Source: Chromatiaceae bacterium
GTDB taxonomy: Bacteria > Pseudomonadota > Gammaproteobacteria > Chromatiales > Chromatiaceae
Length of the DNA stretch: 64,000 bases
Reading direction: 5' to 3'
NCBI GenBank assembly: GCA_013426805.1
Contig: JACDZG010000018.1
Span: 17,612 to 81,611 of the forward strand
Shown here: piece by piece, positions 1-10,800 of the stretch
How positions within the stretch are numbered: position 1 is the stretch's first letter
Layout of the letters: every line of letters begins with the position of its first letter
The notes under the pieces: generated by a model
What the model was told of the DNA's origin: nothing
The model's input: the letters and a program-made list of their open reading frames with translations, nothing else
The model's database searches: none
Translations under genes and position numbers: made by a program

Positions 1-1441
1 TTTCCACTTCGATGCGTCCGTGGTGTTGTTGGATGATCGAGTAGCAGATGGAGAGGCCGAGCCCGGTGCCTTTGCCGACGGGTGAGCGAGTGTAGAACGG
101 GTCGAAGATCTTGCCGATATCCGCCGGATCGATGCCGACGCCGGTGTCGACGATGCGCACCAGGACCTCCTCACCCTCACCGTCCAGCGACAGGCTCAGC
201 AGACCGCCGTTGGGCATGGCGGCGATGGCATTGAGCAGGATATTGATGAAGGCTTGTTCGAGCAGGCTGGGTACGCCGCGCACCGCCAGGGATTGGGGGC
301 AGAATTCGGTCTCGATGTCGAGCTGGTTGAGATGCGCCTGGTGACTGACGACGGACAGGGCCTGGGTGAGCAAGGCCATCGGGTCGATCCGGGTCATTTT
401 CTCCGCGGCCGACGAGCGGGCGAAGCGCAGCAGGTTCTCGATGATCTCGGACGCCTTGTGGATGCCGGCGATGGTTTTCTCGACACATTCGCGGCGCAGT
501 TCCGGGTCCAGGTCGTCATCACGCAGGAACTGGGCCGCGGATGAGCATACCGCCAGCGGGTTGCGGATCTCGTGGGCGATGCCGCCGGCCATGACCCCCA
601 GGGCCGCGAGTTTTTGGGATTGGAGCAACTGCGTTTCCAGGCGGTGGCGCTCGCTCAGATCCCGTCCGGCGGCCACCATGCCGGTGGTCTCACCGTCGGC
701 GTTGCGCATCGGCGCGAGCGTCCAGGACACCGCGATGCGCTCCTCGGACAGGGTGATCAGTGCCCACTCGGCCATCCGGCTGGCAGTCAGGGTGGGACTT
801 TCCGCGAGCGCCTGTTCGATCTCCCGGCGGTCCGTCGGGGCGAAGAACTCCGACAGGCCGCGACCGATCACCTCGGCGGCCAGGTAGCCCGTGAGCCGTT
901 CCGCGGCCTTGTTCCAACTGAGGATGTGGCCGCGGTTGTCGGTTGAGACGAGGATATCGCTGGCGCTTTCCACCACGCTGGCAAGATGGCGCTCAACCCG
1001 CTGAATGTCCTGGCTGAGCCGCACCTGCTCGGTGATGTCCTCCATGAGAAACAGGGCGTACTGAACCTGATCGTTCCAATTGAAGGGCAAAGCGCGGAAA
1101 TGGTAGGTCCGCATCGGCACGCCGGGGGCGCGGAAGGTCATCCGCTGAGAGCGGCTTTGCTCGTTGCGCTCAAACACCCGCCGCACGCAGTCGAGGATGC
1201 GGGTGCGCTCGACGATCGTCGGTGGGAAGACGTCCTCGAAGCGGTGGCCGATGGTGTCCTTGGGCGTGCGATTGCCTTTTTGCAGGAAATTGCGATTCGC
1301 CATGACGATGCGCAGTCGGCTGTCCACCAGCAGGATCGAGGATGGAATCGCATCGAACAAAGTGCGAAACAGATTCTCGTAGGGCTCCCGGGCACCGTCC
1401 GCGTAGGCGCGGCCCGGATCAAGTGAAGGATCGGAGATCAT
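1..1441 (-). CDS. PAS sensor histidine kinase (3' end outside window)
   Basis: Sensor histidine kinase; about 480 residues are present and the C-terminus lies beyond base 1. In order it shows a PAS domain (about residues 25-135), a second PAS (about 150-260), a HisKA domain with H-box GGIAHEIRNP (bases about 560-590), and an HATPase domain with N-box NILLNAIAAMPNG, G1 DTGVGI, F-box FDPFYT and the G2 box GKGTGLGLS close to the edge. No membrane segment is seen, so it is probably cytosolic. The ATG at 1441 overlaps the end of the GvpF/L gene by 23 bases, implying translational coupling. It is the fourth gene of an operon headed by an NtrC-type regulator, its likely phosphotransfer partner (inference). 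Confidence 0.88.
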   Translation of the reverse strand, partial: MISDPSLDPGRAYADGAREPYENLFRTLFDAIPSSILLVDSRLRIVMANRNFLQKGNRTPKDTIGHRFEDVFPPTIVERTRILDCVRRVFERNEQSRSQRMTFRAPGVPMRTYHFRALPFNWNDQVQYALFLMEDITEQVRLSQDIQRVERHLASVVESASDILVSTDNRGHILSWNKAAERLTGYLAAEVIGRGLSEFFAPTDRREIEQALAESPTLTASRMAEWALITLSEERIAVSWTLAPMRNADGETTGMVAAGRDLSERHRLETQLLQSQKLAALGVMAGGIAHEIRNPLAVCSSAAQFLRDDDLDPELRRECVEKTIAGIHKASEIIENLLRFARSSAAEKMTRIDPMALLTQALSVVSHQAHLNQLDIETEFCPQSLAVRGVPSLLEQAFINILLNAIAAMPNGGLLSLSLDGEGEEVLVRIVDTGVGIDPADIGKIFDPFYTRSPVGKGTGLGLSICYSIIQQHHGRIEVE

Positions 1442-2189
1442 CGTCGATCGCTCCCACGAAATTGTAGGGCGGCCAGGGGCCGGTGATCAGACCGGTGCCG
1501 GGGACCGCCGACTGATCCTGCTGCAAGCCCGCGACAAAGCGGGCGCTAACCTCGCGCGGAACGAGGAAATAAAGCGATAGCAAGGAGTGCCCGCCAATTT
1601 GTCCGAATTCTTCGCGAAGATCGCGGACGAGCCCGGTTACGGCTCGTTCGAGCGTGGCTTTGGCTGCTTGTGCCTGGGCGATGGCTTGGGCCTCGCCGTT
1701 CAGGCGCCGGCGGATGGCGGCTAAGTGGCCGTGGCCGGGGCGTGGGTCCTGATCCGGCTGGGCCAGAGCGCCGGGGTGCGGGGGCGCAGGACTGGAATCA
1801 GTTGCTGCCGGGGTGGGGGCCGGCGGGTCAGGCAGCATCAGCCGGATGCCGAACTCAACGCAATCGGCGAGATGATCAAGCAGTGTGAGCAGCCGATCGC
1901 GGTGTTTGTCCAGGAGTGTCAGAATCGCCTGATCGGTCGCCAGGACGCAGCCGAAGCGCATGGGGATCAGGGTCTCGGTCTGGTGAATGCGCGCGATCAG
2001 GTCGGCATAGGCGGTCAGCCGGGCATTGTCGGCGCGGCGGATCGCGTCGGGTTCCACGTCGGCGACCAGCGCGGCCAAATGATCCAGCGCGAGTAGTCGC
2101 ATCCCCGCGGGCAGTCCCGCGGACAGCGCCGACGCGCGCGGCGGGTCACGCAGGATGCAGTGGAGCATCGGACGGGTGGTGGTCGTCAT
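1419..2189 (-). CDS. Gas vesicle protein GvpF/GvpL family (copy 1)
   Basis: A 256-residue GvpF/GvpL family protein. These are accessory proteins needed for assembly of gas vesicles, the protein-shelled buoyancy organelles; they bind the shell protein GvpA or sit in the vesicle as minor components. Family signs are the segment ALIPMRFG-type sequence (here TLIPMRFGCV, about residue 75), a charged helical middle and the closing motif GPWPPYNFV near the C-terminus. A Pro/Ala-rich insert at about residues 120-150 probably joins two subdomains. The start overlaps the stop of the preceding gvpF/L gene by 4 bases (ATGA), so the two are co-translated. GvpF and GvpL cannot be told apart with certainty by eye. 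Confidence 0.88.
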   Translation of the reverse strand: MTTTTRPMLHCILRDPPRASALSAGLPAGMRLLALDHLAALVADVEPDAIRRADNARLTAYADLIARIHQTETLIPMRFGCVLATDQAILTLLDKHRDRLLTLLDHLADCVEFGIRLMLPDPPAPTPAATDSSPAPPHPGALAQPDQDPRPGHGHLAAIRRRLNGEAQAIAQAQAAKATLERAVTGLVRDLREEFGQIGGHSLLSLYFLVPREVSARFVAGLQQDQSAVPGTGLITGPWPPYNFVGAIDDDLRSFT

Positions 2190-2938
2190 GGTGCAGCGCA
2201 GAAACTATAAAGGGGCCAGGGACCGGAGCAGTGCAGTTCGAGACCGTGCTCCGCGTAGTCGACGCTGATCTGCGCAATTTCGGCGTGGAGTGCCGGGGCG
2301 TTCGCCGCGTCCACCAGACAGGCCCGATTGGCCACTGCCGGGTCGCGCGCCGGACGTTTGAGCACCGACGCGCAGTGTTTGAGCAGGCGTGGGTCGAGGT
2401 CGGCGATGAGCTGATTGAGCCAGGGGCCGATCGCCTGTTCGGCTTGAACTTTCCGGCGCTGACGTAAGAGGTAGCCACGCCCGCCGGAGGGTGCGTCCGC
2501 AGCCTCGGGAAACAGCGCGCGCATCCGTCCGGCCAGTGCCCGGTCCAGGTCCAGCAGGACTTTGATCGCCCATTCTTCGCGCCCGACCATACGCGCAAAA
2601 AAATCGAGCAAGGTCCGCCGCCGGTGGGCAACCTCAATGGCGAGGGCCTGATCGGATGAGAAGAGGGTGGCGAACCGCAAGGGAAAGACGGTGGCGTAGA
2701 CCATGGCATGGTTGATCACGCGGTCGTGGGCCTCCAGGCGCGGCATCAGCCATTGCAGGTCCGCCAGCCGCCGTTCGGCAGCGTCGCCGGCATAGCGATC
2801 CCGCGGGACCTCGCACAGGACGGCGTTCAGACCGGCGATGGGGCGCACAAGGATCGGGTCCTCCCAACCGCAGGCTGCGAAATCCAGATCAGTCGGCAGT
2901 GCGGCGGGAGCGAAACAGAAGCAATAAATGGCGCCCAT
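2186..2938 (-). CDS. Gas vesicle protein GvpF/GvpL family (copy 2)
   Basis: A 250-residue second GvpF/GvpL paralogue, directly upstream of copy 1 and overlapping it by 4 bases. It has the family's N-terminal start (IYCFCFA), the conserved VFPLRFATLF segment that corresponds to the LIPMRFG motif of its neighbour, and the C-terminal motif GPWPLYSFC. Gas vesicle clusters often carry two or more diverged GvpF/L proteins that work together during nucleation of the vesicle. The gene begins only 9 bases after the stop of the sigma-54-dependent regulator, so the regulator, both gvp genes and the kinase form one transcription unit. The structural gene gvpA and the rest of the cluster are not in view and may lie beyond base 1. 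Confidence 0.88.
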   Translation of the reverse strand: MGAIYCFCFAPAALPTDLDFAACGWEDPILVRPIAGLNAVLCEVPRDRYAGDAAERRLADLQWLMPRLEAHDRVINHAMVYATVFPLRFATLFSSDQALAIEVAHRRRTLLDFFARMVGREEWAIKVLLDLDRALAGRMRALFPEAADAPSGGRGYLLRQRRKVQAEQAIGPWLNQLIADLDPRLLKHCASVLKRPARDPAVANRACLVDAANAPALHAEIAQISVDYAEHGLELHCSGPWPLYSFCAAP

Positions 2939-2947
2939 GGCGCTCCC

Positions 2948-4330
2948 TTAGGCACTCAACCCATAGGTCTTGAGCTTGGTGTGAACCGTCTTGTAGTCCA
3001 CCTGGAGCAGACGGGCGACTGCCGCCTTGTTGCCGTGGAGACGCTGCAGCGCCTCGAACAACACCTGACGCTCCACGTCGGCCATGCGTTTATGCACGAT
3101 ATCCTTGAGCGACATCCCCGCATGGAACAGGCTGGCCACGGCGGACTCGGGCCGGTCGGAGTCAGTCTCCGGTAATGCCAGGTGCTCGACATCAATGGTA
3201 TGGTTGGCGATCAGCACGGCCCGCCGGACGACGCTGCGCAACTGGCGCACGTTTCCCGGCCAGCGGAAGGCGAGCAGGGCCGCCGCGGCCTCGTCGCTGA
3301 ACTTGCTGACCTGTTTGTCCAGTTCCCGGTTGGCCTCGGCCAGAAAAGCGTGCGCAATGTGCATGATATCGTCGACGCGGGCGCGTAGCGGCGGGAGCGC
3401 GATGCGATAGTCGCACAGGCGGTAGAGCAGGTCCTCGCGGAAGGTCCCCTTGGTGACCGCATCCGCCAGGTCCCGGTTGCTGGCGGACACCAGGCGCACG
3501 TCGACCGGGATCGGTTTGGTCCCGCCCACGCGGTAGATGACCCGCTCCTGCAATACCCGTAACAGCCGCGCCTGGGCGGACCAGGAGAGGTTGCCGATCT
3601 CGTCCAGGAAGAGGGTTCCGCCCTGGGCCGCCTCGAACTTGCCGGGCTGCTGCCGCTCCGCGCCGGTGAAGGCGCCGCGCTCGTGGCCGAACAGTTCGTT
3701 CTCGATCAAGGTATCGGGAATGCTGCCGCAATCCACCGCAATGAAAGGGAATTTACTGCGTGGGCTCAGGTCGTGGACCGCTCTTGCCACGACCTCCTTA
3801 CCGGCGCCGGTCTCGCCGAAAATGCTCACCGAGAAATCGGTGGGCGCGACCCGCTCGACGTCTTCAATGGTGCGGGTGATCGCGGGACTCGGCCCCATCC
3901 GTGAGCGCAAACCGCCTGGTGCGCCGGGTCGGGGTGAGGGGCGCGGACAGCAGGTCAAGGCTTCCCGCACCTTGGACAACAGTCCTTGGTTATCGAATGG
4001 CTTGGCGAGATAATCGAAGGCGCCTTCCTTGATTGCCACCACCGCGTTGGCAAGGTCGGCGAAGCCGGTCAGCAGGATCACCGGGAGCCGTGCATCGGCG
4101 GTTTTGAGTCGGCGCAGCAAGTCGATGCCGGTCATGTCCGGGAGACAATAATCGAGGATCGCGAGCCGCGGCCCACAGGTGCGGGCCAGGCCGATTGCTT
4201 CCTCGGCACTGCCGGCGGCGATGACCTGATAGCCGCCGCGCTGGAGTACCAACTGCAGCATCCGGCGTATGCCCTCTTCGTCATCGACCACCAGGACGAC
4301 ATCGCCTGGACCGCTACTATAACTGTTCAT
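2948..4330 (-). CDS. NtrC-family sigma-54-dependent response regulator
   Basis: A 460-residue enhancer-binding response regulator. The receiver domain (residues about 10-125) carries VVDDE, the phosphoacceptor Asp in LAILDYCLPD, LLTGF and the invariant Lys in AKPF. The AAA+ domain (about 145-375) has Walker A GETGAGKE and the sigma-54-contacting loop GAFTGA. The C-terminus ends in a Fis-type helix-turn-helix (AAVARLLQVDYKTVHTKL). All residues expected for an active activator are present. It heads an operon with two gvpF/L genes and a PAS kinase, so control of gas vesicle formation is the likely role; NtrC-like regulators are known from gas vesicle clusters of other bacteria. I could not find a convincing -24/-12 promoter upstream. 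Confidence 0.9.
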   Translation of the reverse strand: MNSYSSGPGDVVLVVDDEEGIRRMLQLVLQRGGYQVIAAGSAEEAIGLARTCGPRLAILDYCLPDMTGIDLLRRLKTADARLPVILLTGFADLANAVVAIKEGAFDYLAKPFDNQGLLSKVREALTCCPRPSPRPGAPGGLRSRMGPSPAITRTIEDVERVAPTDFSVSIFGETGAGKEVVARAVHDLSPRSKFPFIAVDCGSIPDTLIENELFGHERGAFTGAERQQPGKFEAAQGGTLFLDEIGNLSWSAQARLLRVLQERVIYRVGGTKPIPVDVRLVSASNRDLADAVTKGTFREDLLYRLCDYRIALPPLRARVDDIMHIAHAFLAEANRELDKQVSKFSDEAAAALLAFRWPGNVRQLRSVVRRAVLIANHTIDVEHLALPETDSDRPESAVASLFHAGMSLKDIVHKRMADVERQVLFEALQRLHGNKAAVARLLQVDYKTVHTKLKTYGLSA

Positions 4331-5075
4331 GCTGTGCTTCTCGCCGCGTGCTTATGAGCACTCCCGCTGGTGGGGAGGCCGACCGGTCTTACGCCGGCAT
4401 CATGAGGCCCAAAGGGTCGCGGACGACCGCTCTGGACGGGCAAGGTATCAATCCGTAGACCCGGACTCCGGGTTCGGCATGAGTCCCGGCCCTGGGTAGC
4501 CGCCGCCATTCCGGTCTTCCTGGGTGTTCGTTTCCATGATTCAAAACGAACAGTCTGCCCGTGACTGAACTGCCTGTCTTAGCACTAGTCTAGCAAGATC
4601 CGCCTGCGACCGCCCGCACTCCCTGGTAAAGCTCAGTTAATCTCCAGTGCCGCGCTGCCCCACTGGATGGAGCGGGGCCGTCAGCGTGTGCAGCGCCCCC
4701 AGGTTTCTTGGGTGCGGGACAGTCGGCAGCAAGCCGCGGCGCTGTCGCCAGGGTGGGTGACCCCCGGGGCCGCACGCGGGCGCCTCGGGGCACAGGCGGT
4801 CTACGGACCAACCGCCCGCTTTCGCGCCCAAGTACGTCACGACGCGACGCCCCGGACAGCATCCGGCCGAGTCGTGTCGCGGTCTGGTTGGCGCCGAGGT
4901 CGTCCCTGACTATTTGAAGGCTAAGTGCCGCTATCCCGGAGGTCAAGACGAATCGCATAGCCTGGGCGACATCCGTTGAAAGCTGCGACGGGCATCACAC
5001 TTTGCTGTTAAGAGCGCGCAACAGGCCGTGCACCGTCATGGGTCGGCGCCGGCTCGGGGCGTCGCGGGCACGGTT
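4331..5075. other. Intergenic region without a supported gene
   Basis: About 745 bases between two minus-strand genes. Short open frames exist on both strands (for example 4667-4909 and 4590-4958) but they are Arg/Gly/Pro-rich, overlap each other and resemble no family I know. Sequence upstream of 4330 should hold the promoter of the gas-vesicle regulator operon, but I could not pick a credible sigma-70 or sigma-54 element. Confidence 0.5.
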
Positions 5076-6356
5076 TCAGCCGCGCCGGTTGGTCGAATCA
5101 ATGATGGCGCGATTGCGGCCGCCCTTCTTGGCTTGGTACAGGCAGGCATCCGCCCGATCGATCATGGCTTGCAGGCTGTCGGACGGTTCCAGGGTGGCGC
5201 CGAGACTGATGGTGACCGACAGGTCCTGCCCTGCGTGGCTAATGTGGGTTGCCGCGACGGCTGCCCGCAAGACTTCGAGCTTGTCCGCGAGTGCGGATGG
5301 CTCGATTCCCGGCAACAGGATGCAGAATTCTTCTCCACCGTAGCGTCCGATCAGGTCGGCGCGGCGCAGCCCTTTGCCGAGCACCCTGGCGATCTGCTTG
5401 AGCACGCGGTCTCCGGCCAAGTGTCCGTAAGTATCGTTGACTTTCTTGAAGTGATCGATGTCGAGCATGACTGCCGCCAGGGGTTGGCGTTGCCGCGTGG
5501 CGTTGGCGTAGAGCACCTCACCGGCCTCGAACAGGTGACGGCGGTTGTAGAGTCCGGTGAGATAGTCGCGCACCGCGGCTTCCCGGATGGCGCGCATCTG
5601 CTCGATGAGTTCCAGATTCAGGGTGACGCGGCAGTAGAACTCCTCCACCAGGAACGGTTTGGTGATGAAGTCGTTGGCCCCATTCTTGAGCAGGCGCGCC
5701 GGCAGCGTGGGCGTCGCGGTATCGGAAACTCCGATGATGGCGAGTTCGTCGCGTCCGCGCCGCTGGCGCAGGGCGCCGATCAGTGCCAGACCGTCCATCT
5801 CCGGCATGTTGTAGTCGGTGACCACCAGTTCGATGGTCGGCTCATGCTCCATCACCCGCAGGGCCTCGCGGCCGTTCTCCGCATAAAGCACCTGCAGGTG
5901 TTGCAGTTCGAGGAGTCCGCCGATGTACTGGCGGAAGGCCCGCGAGTCGTCAACCACCAGGGTCTTGATGTCGCGGTTGCGGCGGATGCGCCGGACCAGG
6001 GCGGCCGCGTGTTCGATCTCATGCACACTAGTCTTGAGTAGATAATCAACGACGTTCTTGGCCAGGATGCGCTCGCGCATGGCGTCGTCGTAGTGGCCGG
6101 TGAGCACCACCACCGGGATGTCGTGCGCGAGGATATAGTCCACGACCTCACCGTCCGGGGCATCCGGCAGATTGAGGTCGACGACCGCCAGAAAGAAACG
6201 ATCGGGGTCGGATTCAATACTGGCCATCACTTCGGCCAGTGACCCGGCGCTCTCGGTGGTGACGCCCGCGACCGCCTCGCAGCGGGCACGCAGGAGCGCG
6301 GTGATGGCCTGACTGTCGTCGACCAGCAGAACCGTCTCGCCATAGCTGAACTGCAT
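5076..6356 (-). CDS. REC-REC-GGDEF diguanylate cyclase
   Basis: A 426-residue response regulator with output as a diguanylate cyclase, making cyclic di-GMP from two GTP. The first receiver (residues about 8-125) has LLVDDS, phosphoacceptor Asp in VVDLNLPD and Lys in YLLKTS. The second (about 133-250) has LVVDDS, VVTDYNMPEMDG and ITKPF, so both look phosphorylatable. The GGDEF domain (about 265-420) has DYLTGLYNRRH and an intact GGEEF active site. The product-inhibition I-site RxxD (RRAD) lies exactly five residues before GGEEF, so feedback inhibition is expected. The architecture resembles PleD. It is a single gene; no partner kinase adjoins it. Confidence 0.93.
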   Translation of the reverse strand: MQFSYGETVLLVDDSQAITALLRARCEAVAGVTTESAGSLAEVMASIESDPDRFFLAVVDLNLPDAPDGEVVDYILAHDIPVVVLTGHYDDAMRERILAKNVVDYLLKTSVHEIEHAAALVRRIRRNRDIKTLVVDDSRAFRQYIGGLLELQHLQVLYAENGREALRVMEHEPTIELVVTDYNMPEMDGLALIGALRQRRGRDELAIIGVSDTATPTLPARLLKNGANDFITKPFLVEEFYCRVTLNLELIEQMRAIREAAVRDYLTGLYNRRHLFEAGEVLYANATRQRQPLAAVMLDIDHFKKVNDTYGHLAGDRVLKQIARVLGKGLRRADLIGRYGGEEFCILLPGIEPSALADKLEVLRAAVAATHISHAGQDLSVTISLGATLEPSDSLQAMIDRADACLYQAKKGGRNRAIIDSTNRRG

Positions 6357-6640
6357 GGGTATCCGATCGGTGTCGTGGGTGCCCTAGGGTATCGGTGAGC
6401 GTGCAGCGCGGACCCAGCACGCGGTACGACCGGATAGACAGCGCCCCGGGGTGGAGGGTTGGGGAGAGCCCCGAGGCGCCGATGGGCCGTGCGGTGCCGA
6501 CGGGGGGCCTGCGCCGTGTGGCCTGTGTCTGACTATAGTTCGCCGCTTGCGGACAACCTGTGCGGAGCGTCACAACAACGGTCGCACCGGTCGCCGACCC
6601 TCTATAGAATTGCGTGAAACCTGTACCAAGGACGCCGATC

Positions 6641-7873
6641 ATGCCGCTTCGCCCGACGCCTTTACCGACCCTGGCTCGTCCCGACCATTCAGCTCCCGCC
6701 GCGCCCGGCCGGGGCGCGACCCGCGCTCTGATCCTGGTGGCGATCCTGGCGGTGACCGTTGGAGTCCTCCCCGGCTGCGGCGCGGAGGACGCGGCGGCGC
6801 CCGCTGTCGCGGGACCGCCGCCGGCGGTGGTCGTGGTCCCGGCCAAGCGTGAATCGGTGGAGGAGCAGACACAGTTCGTCGGCCGCGTCGTGGCAGTGGA
6901 TCGGGTGGAACTGCAGGCGCGGGTGCAGGGTTTTCTGAAGGAGCGCAAGTTCACGGAGGGGCAGCAGGTCAAGGTCGGGGAGGTCCTGTTCCTGATCGAA
7001 CCGGAGCAGTACCAGGCAGTGGTGGTGCAGCGCGAGGCGGACCTCGCCAAGGCGACGGCCGACACGGAAAACGCCCGCGCCCAGTTGGCCCGCGGCCGCG
7101 AGCTGCTCAAGCAGAAGAATATCGCCCAGTCGGAGGTGGATAAGCTCCAGGCGGCGGAGTCCATCGCCCAGGCCGGCATCGCCCAGGCGAAGGCCGCCCT
7201 GGATGCGGCCAAGCTGGACCTCAGCTACACCCGGATCATCGCGCCGATCGCCGGGCGCATCGGCCTGTCCAAGTACACCGTGGGCAATTTGGTTGGCCCG
7301 ACCAGCGGTGCCCTGGCCATCATCGTGAGCCGTGACCCCATCGACGTGCAGTTCCCGGTCACTCAGCGCGACCTGCTGGAGGCGCGTCAGGACATCGAGG
7401 AGCAGGGCGGTGACCCCGGCAACGTGGTGGTGCTGGCGCGCCTGTCGGACGATTCCATCTATGACCATCGCGGCAAGCTCGATTTCATCGACGTGACGAC
7501 CGACCGGGGCACCGACACCGTGACCGTGCGGGCACGCTTCCCGAATCCGGAGGGCTATCTGGTGGACGGTCAGTATGTCGGCGTCCTGGTGCAGGACGCG
7601 ACCCCGACCATGGAGATCCTGGTGCCCCAGGCGGCGCTGCAGATCGACCAGCAGGGGACGTCGGTCCTGATTGTCAGTGCCGAGAACAAGGTGGAGGTCA
7701 GACGTATCCAGACCGGTCCCACGGTGGGCGCGAACGTGACGGTGCGCAGCGGACTCACCGAAGGTGACCTGGTGATCACCGAGGGCATCCAGAAAGTTCG
7801 GCCCGGCATGGTGGTGAGCGCAGTTCCCGCGGCCGGTGCCGAGGCGCAGGCCAAGGGAGCGGCGGCGCCATGA
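6641..7873 (+). CDS. RND efflux periplasmic adaptor (membrane fusion protein)
   Basis: A 410-residue HlyD/AcrA-type adaptor that links an inner-membrane RND pump to an outer-membrane channel. The N-terminus has a hydrophobic segment ending LPGC, a plausible but atypical lipobox, so it may be a lipoprotein. Then come the lipoyl halves ([23 protein letters not shown]) on either side of an alpha-helical hairpin (about residues 110-190), followed by beta-barrel and membrane-proximal domains. The ATG at 6641 is chosen because AAGGA sits 8 bases upstream; an in-frame GTG at 6614 lacks this. It overlaps the pump gene by 4 bases (ATGA). No TolC-type gene follows, so a TolC encoded elsewhere is needed. 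Confidence 0.93.
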   Translation: MPLRPTPLPTLARPDHSAPAAPGRGATRALILVAILAVTVGVLPGCGAEDAAAPAVAGPPPAVVVVPAKRESVEEQTQFVGRVVAVDRVELQARVQGFLKERKFTEGQQVKVGEVLFLIEPEQYQAVVVQREADLAKATADTENARAQLARGRELLKQKNIAQSEVDKLQAAESIAQAGIAQAKAALDAAKLDLSYTRIIAPIAGRIGLSKYTVGNLVGPTSGALAIIVSRDPIDVQFPVTQRDLLEARQDIEEQGGDPGNVVVLARLSDDSIYDHRGKLDFIDVTTDRGTDTVTVRARFPNPEGYLVDGQYVGVLVQDATPTMEILVPQAALQIDQQGTSVLIVSAENKVEVRRIQTGPTVGANVTVRSGLTEGDLVITEGIQKVRPGMVVSAVPAAGAEAQAKGAAAP

Positions 7874-10800
7874 TCTCCGACGTCTTCATCGACCGGCCGC
7901 GGCTGTCGATCGTCATCTCGATCGTCATCTTCCTCGCCGGGATCATCGCCATCGGCGCCATCCCGGTGGCCCAGCTTCCCGACATCGTGCCGCCCCAGGT
8001 CGCGGTGAGCGGTTCTTATCCAGGCGCCAGTGCCAGCGTTGTGGAGTCGACCGTCGCCCAGCCCGTGGAGGCCAAGGTCAACGGCGTCGACAACATGCTC
8101 TACATGAAGTCGACCAGCGGCAACGACGGGAGCTATTCGCTCAACATCACCTTCGCCCTGGGGACCGATCCCGATCTGAACACGGTCAATGTGCAGAACC
8201 GGGTCAGCCTGGCCACGCCCCAGCTCCCCGAAGAGATCAAACGCCAGGGGCTGACGGTGCAGAAGCAGTCTTCCGCCATGCTCCAGGTGATCGCCCTGAG
8301 TTCACCGACCGGGGTCTATGACGGGCTCTTCCTGAGCAACTACGCGAGCATCAACGTCACCGACACGCTGGCGCGGGTGCCGGGCGTGGGCAGCGTGTCC
8401 CAGTTCGGTCCGCTCGATTACAGCATGCGCATCTGGCTGTCCTCCGATCGCCTGACCGCGCTCGGGCTGACTCCCTCCGACGTCATGACCGCCATCCAGA
8501 GTCAGAACATCCAGGCCGCGGTGGGGCGCATCGGCGCCCAGCCGATGCATTCGGATGCGCAGTTTCAGATCACCCTTCAGACCAAGGGGCGCCTGTCGGA
8601 CGTCGCCGAGTTCGAGCGCATCGTGGTGCGCGCCAATCCGGACGGTTCCACCGTGCGGGTCAAGGATGTGGGACGGGTCGAGCTGGGTTCGCGCCAGTCC
8701 GATGCGATCAGCCGGCTGAACGGCCGCGACACCGCCGGTATCGCCATCTACCTGGCGCCCGGGGCCAACGCGGTCAAGGTGGCGGATGGCGTCTCGGCGG
8801 CCATGGAGCGGCTGGCCACCCGCTTCCCGGACGGTCTGACCTACAGCGTCGTCTATGACACCACGGAGTTCGTCATGGCGAGCCTGGAGAAGGTGATCCA
8901 CACCCTGATCGAGGCCTTCGTGCTGGTCATCATCGTGGTCTTTCTGTTTCTCGGCAGTTGGCGCGCCACCATCATTCCACTGGTCGCCGTGCCGGTCGCC
9001 CTGGTGGGCACCTTCGCCTTCCTGCTGCTGATCGGCTTCTCGGCCAATACGGTCTCTTTGCTCGCCGTGGTGCTCGCCATCGGGATCGTAGTGGACGACG
9101 CCATCGTGGTGGTGGAGAACGTCGAGCGGATCATGGAAGAGGAGCAGCTGCCGCCGCGCGAGGCGGCCAAGAAGGCGATGGCGCAGATCACCGGGCCCAT
9201 CCTGGCCATTACCCTGGTCTTGCTCTCGGTGTTCCTGCCGGTTGCGTTCATTCCCGGGATCACCGGCCAGTTGTTTCAGCAGTTCGCGGCGGTGGTCGCC
9301 TTCTCCATGCTGATCTCGGCGGTCAATGCACTGACCCTGTCGCCGGCGCTGTGCGCGGTGCTCCTGAAGCCCAGCCATGAACGGCGCGGCATCATGGGCC
9401 GGGTGATGAACGGGATCGATTGGGTGCGCGACGGCTATGCCGGCATCGTCGCCCGGCTGGTGCGGGTCGCGATGGTTGTGGTGGTGCTGATCATCGGCAT
9501 CGGGTTGGCCACCGGTGCGCTGTTCAAGGCCACGCCGACCGGGTTCCTGCCGTCGGAGGATCAGGGCGCCTTCATGGCTGAAATCCAACTGCCGCAGGGG
9601 GCCTCGCTCAATCGGACCCTGGAGGTGGTGAAGCAGGTGGAGACCATTTTTTCCGCCGACCCGGCGATGGCCTCCGTCCTCACCATTCCCGGCTTCAGCC
9701 TGATGGACGGGGTGGTGCAATCCAACAGTGCCGCCGTCATCGGCCGGCTCAAACCCTTCGCGGAGCGCACCACCCCGGATCTCAAAGTCGACGCGGTCAT
9801 CAACCGGATGCGCGCCCAGACCGCCGGGATTGCCAGCGCCATGGTTATTCCCTTCAATCTGCCTCCCATCATCGGCCTGGGGACGGGCAGCGGTTTCGAG
9901 TACCAACTCGAGGACCTGCAGGGCCGCACTCCGGAGGAGTTGGCCGGGGTCATGCGCGCCCTGGTGGTGGCCGGCAATGACGATCCGGCGCTGGAATCGG
10001 TGTTTTCCACCTGGGCGACCAACAACCCCCAGGTCTTCCTCGACATCGACCGCGAAAAGGCCCAGACCCTGGGCGTGCAGATCAGCGACATCTTCACCGC
10101 GCTCCAGGCCACGCTGGGCGGCTATTACGTCAACGACTTCAATAAATTTGGTCGGGTCTGGCAGGTCAATATCCAGGGTGAGATGGGGGACCGCCAGCGG
10201 TTTGAAGATGTCTATCGCATCCATGTGCGCAACAGCAAGGGCGACATGGTGCCGATCCGCGCCCTGATGGCGCCCAAGCTGATTCTGGGTCCCCAGTTGA
10301 TTCAGCGTTACAACAACTATCGCAGCGTCACCATCAGCGGCGGACCGGCCCCCGGCCGCAGCTCCGGTGAGGCGCTCAGCGCCATGGAGGCGGTCTCGGC
10401 GCGGGTCTTGCCGGCCGGGTTCGGCTTCGAATGGACCGGCACCGCCCTGCAGGAACGCGAGGCCGGCGGCAAGACCACGGTCGTCCTCGGGCTGGCCGTG
10501 TTGTTCGCCTATCTGTTCCTGGTCGGGCTCTACGAATCCTGGTCCATGCCCGCGGCCGTGCTGCTCTCGGTCACGGTCGGCGTACTGGGCGCCATGGTTG
10601 CGCTCTGGGTCACGGGCTTGCCCAACGATCTCTATGCGCAGGTCGGTCTGGTGGTGTTGATCGGCCTGGCGAGCAAGAACGCCATCCTGATCGTGGAGTT
10701 CGCCATGGTGCAGCGCCGCCACGGCAAGTCGATCCTGGAGGCGGCCGCCACCGCCGCTCACATGCGAATTCGTGCCGTGCTCATGACCAGCTTCGCCTTC

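Noticed and set aside
4667..4909. Short open frames in the gap upstream of the gas-vesicle regulator
   Set aside because: Biased composition, no ribosome binding site and no recognisable family.
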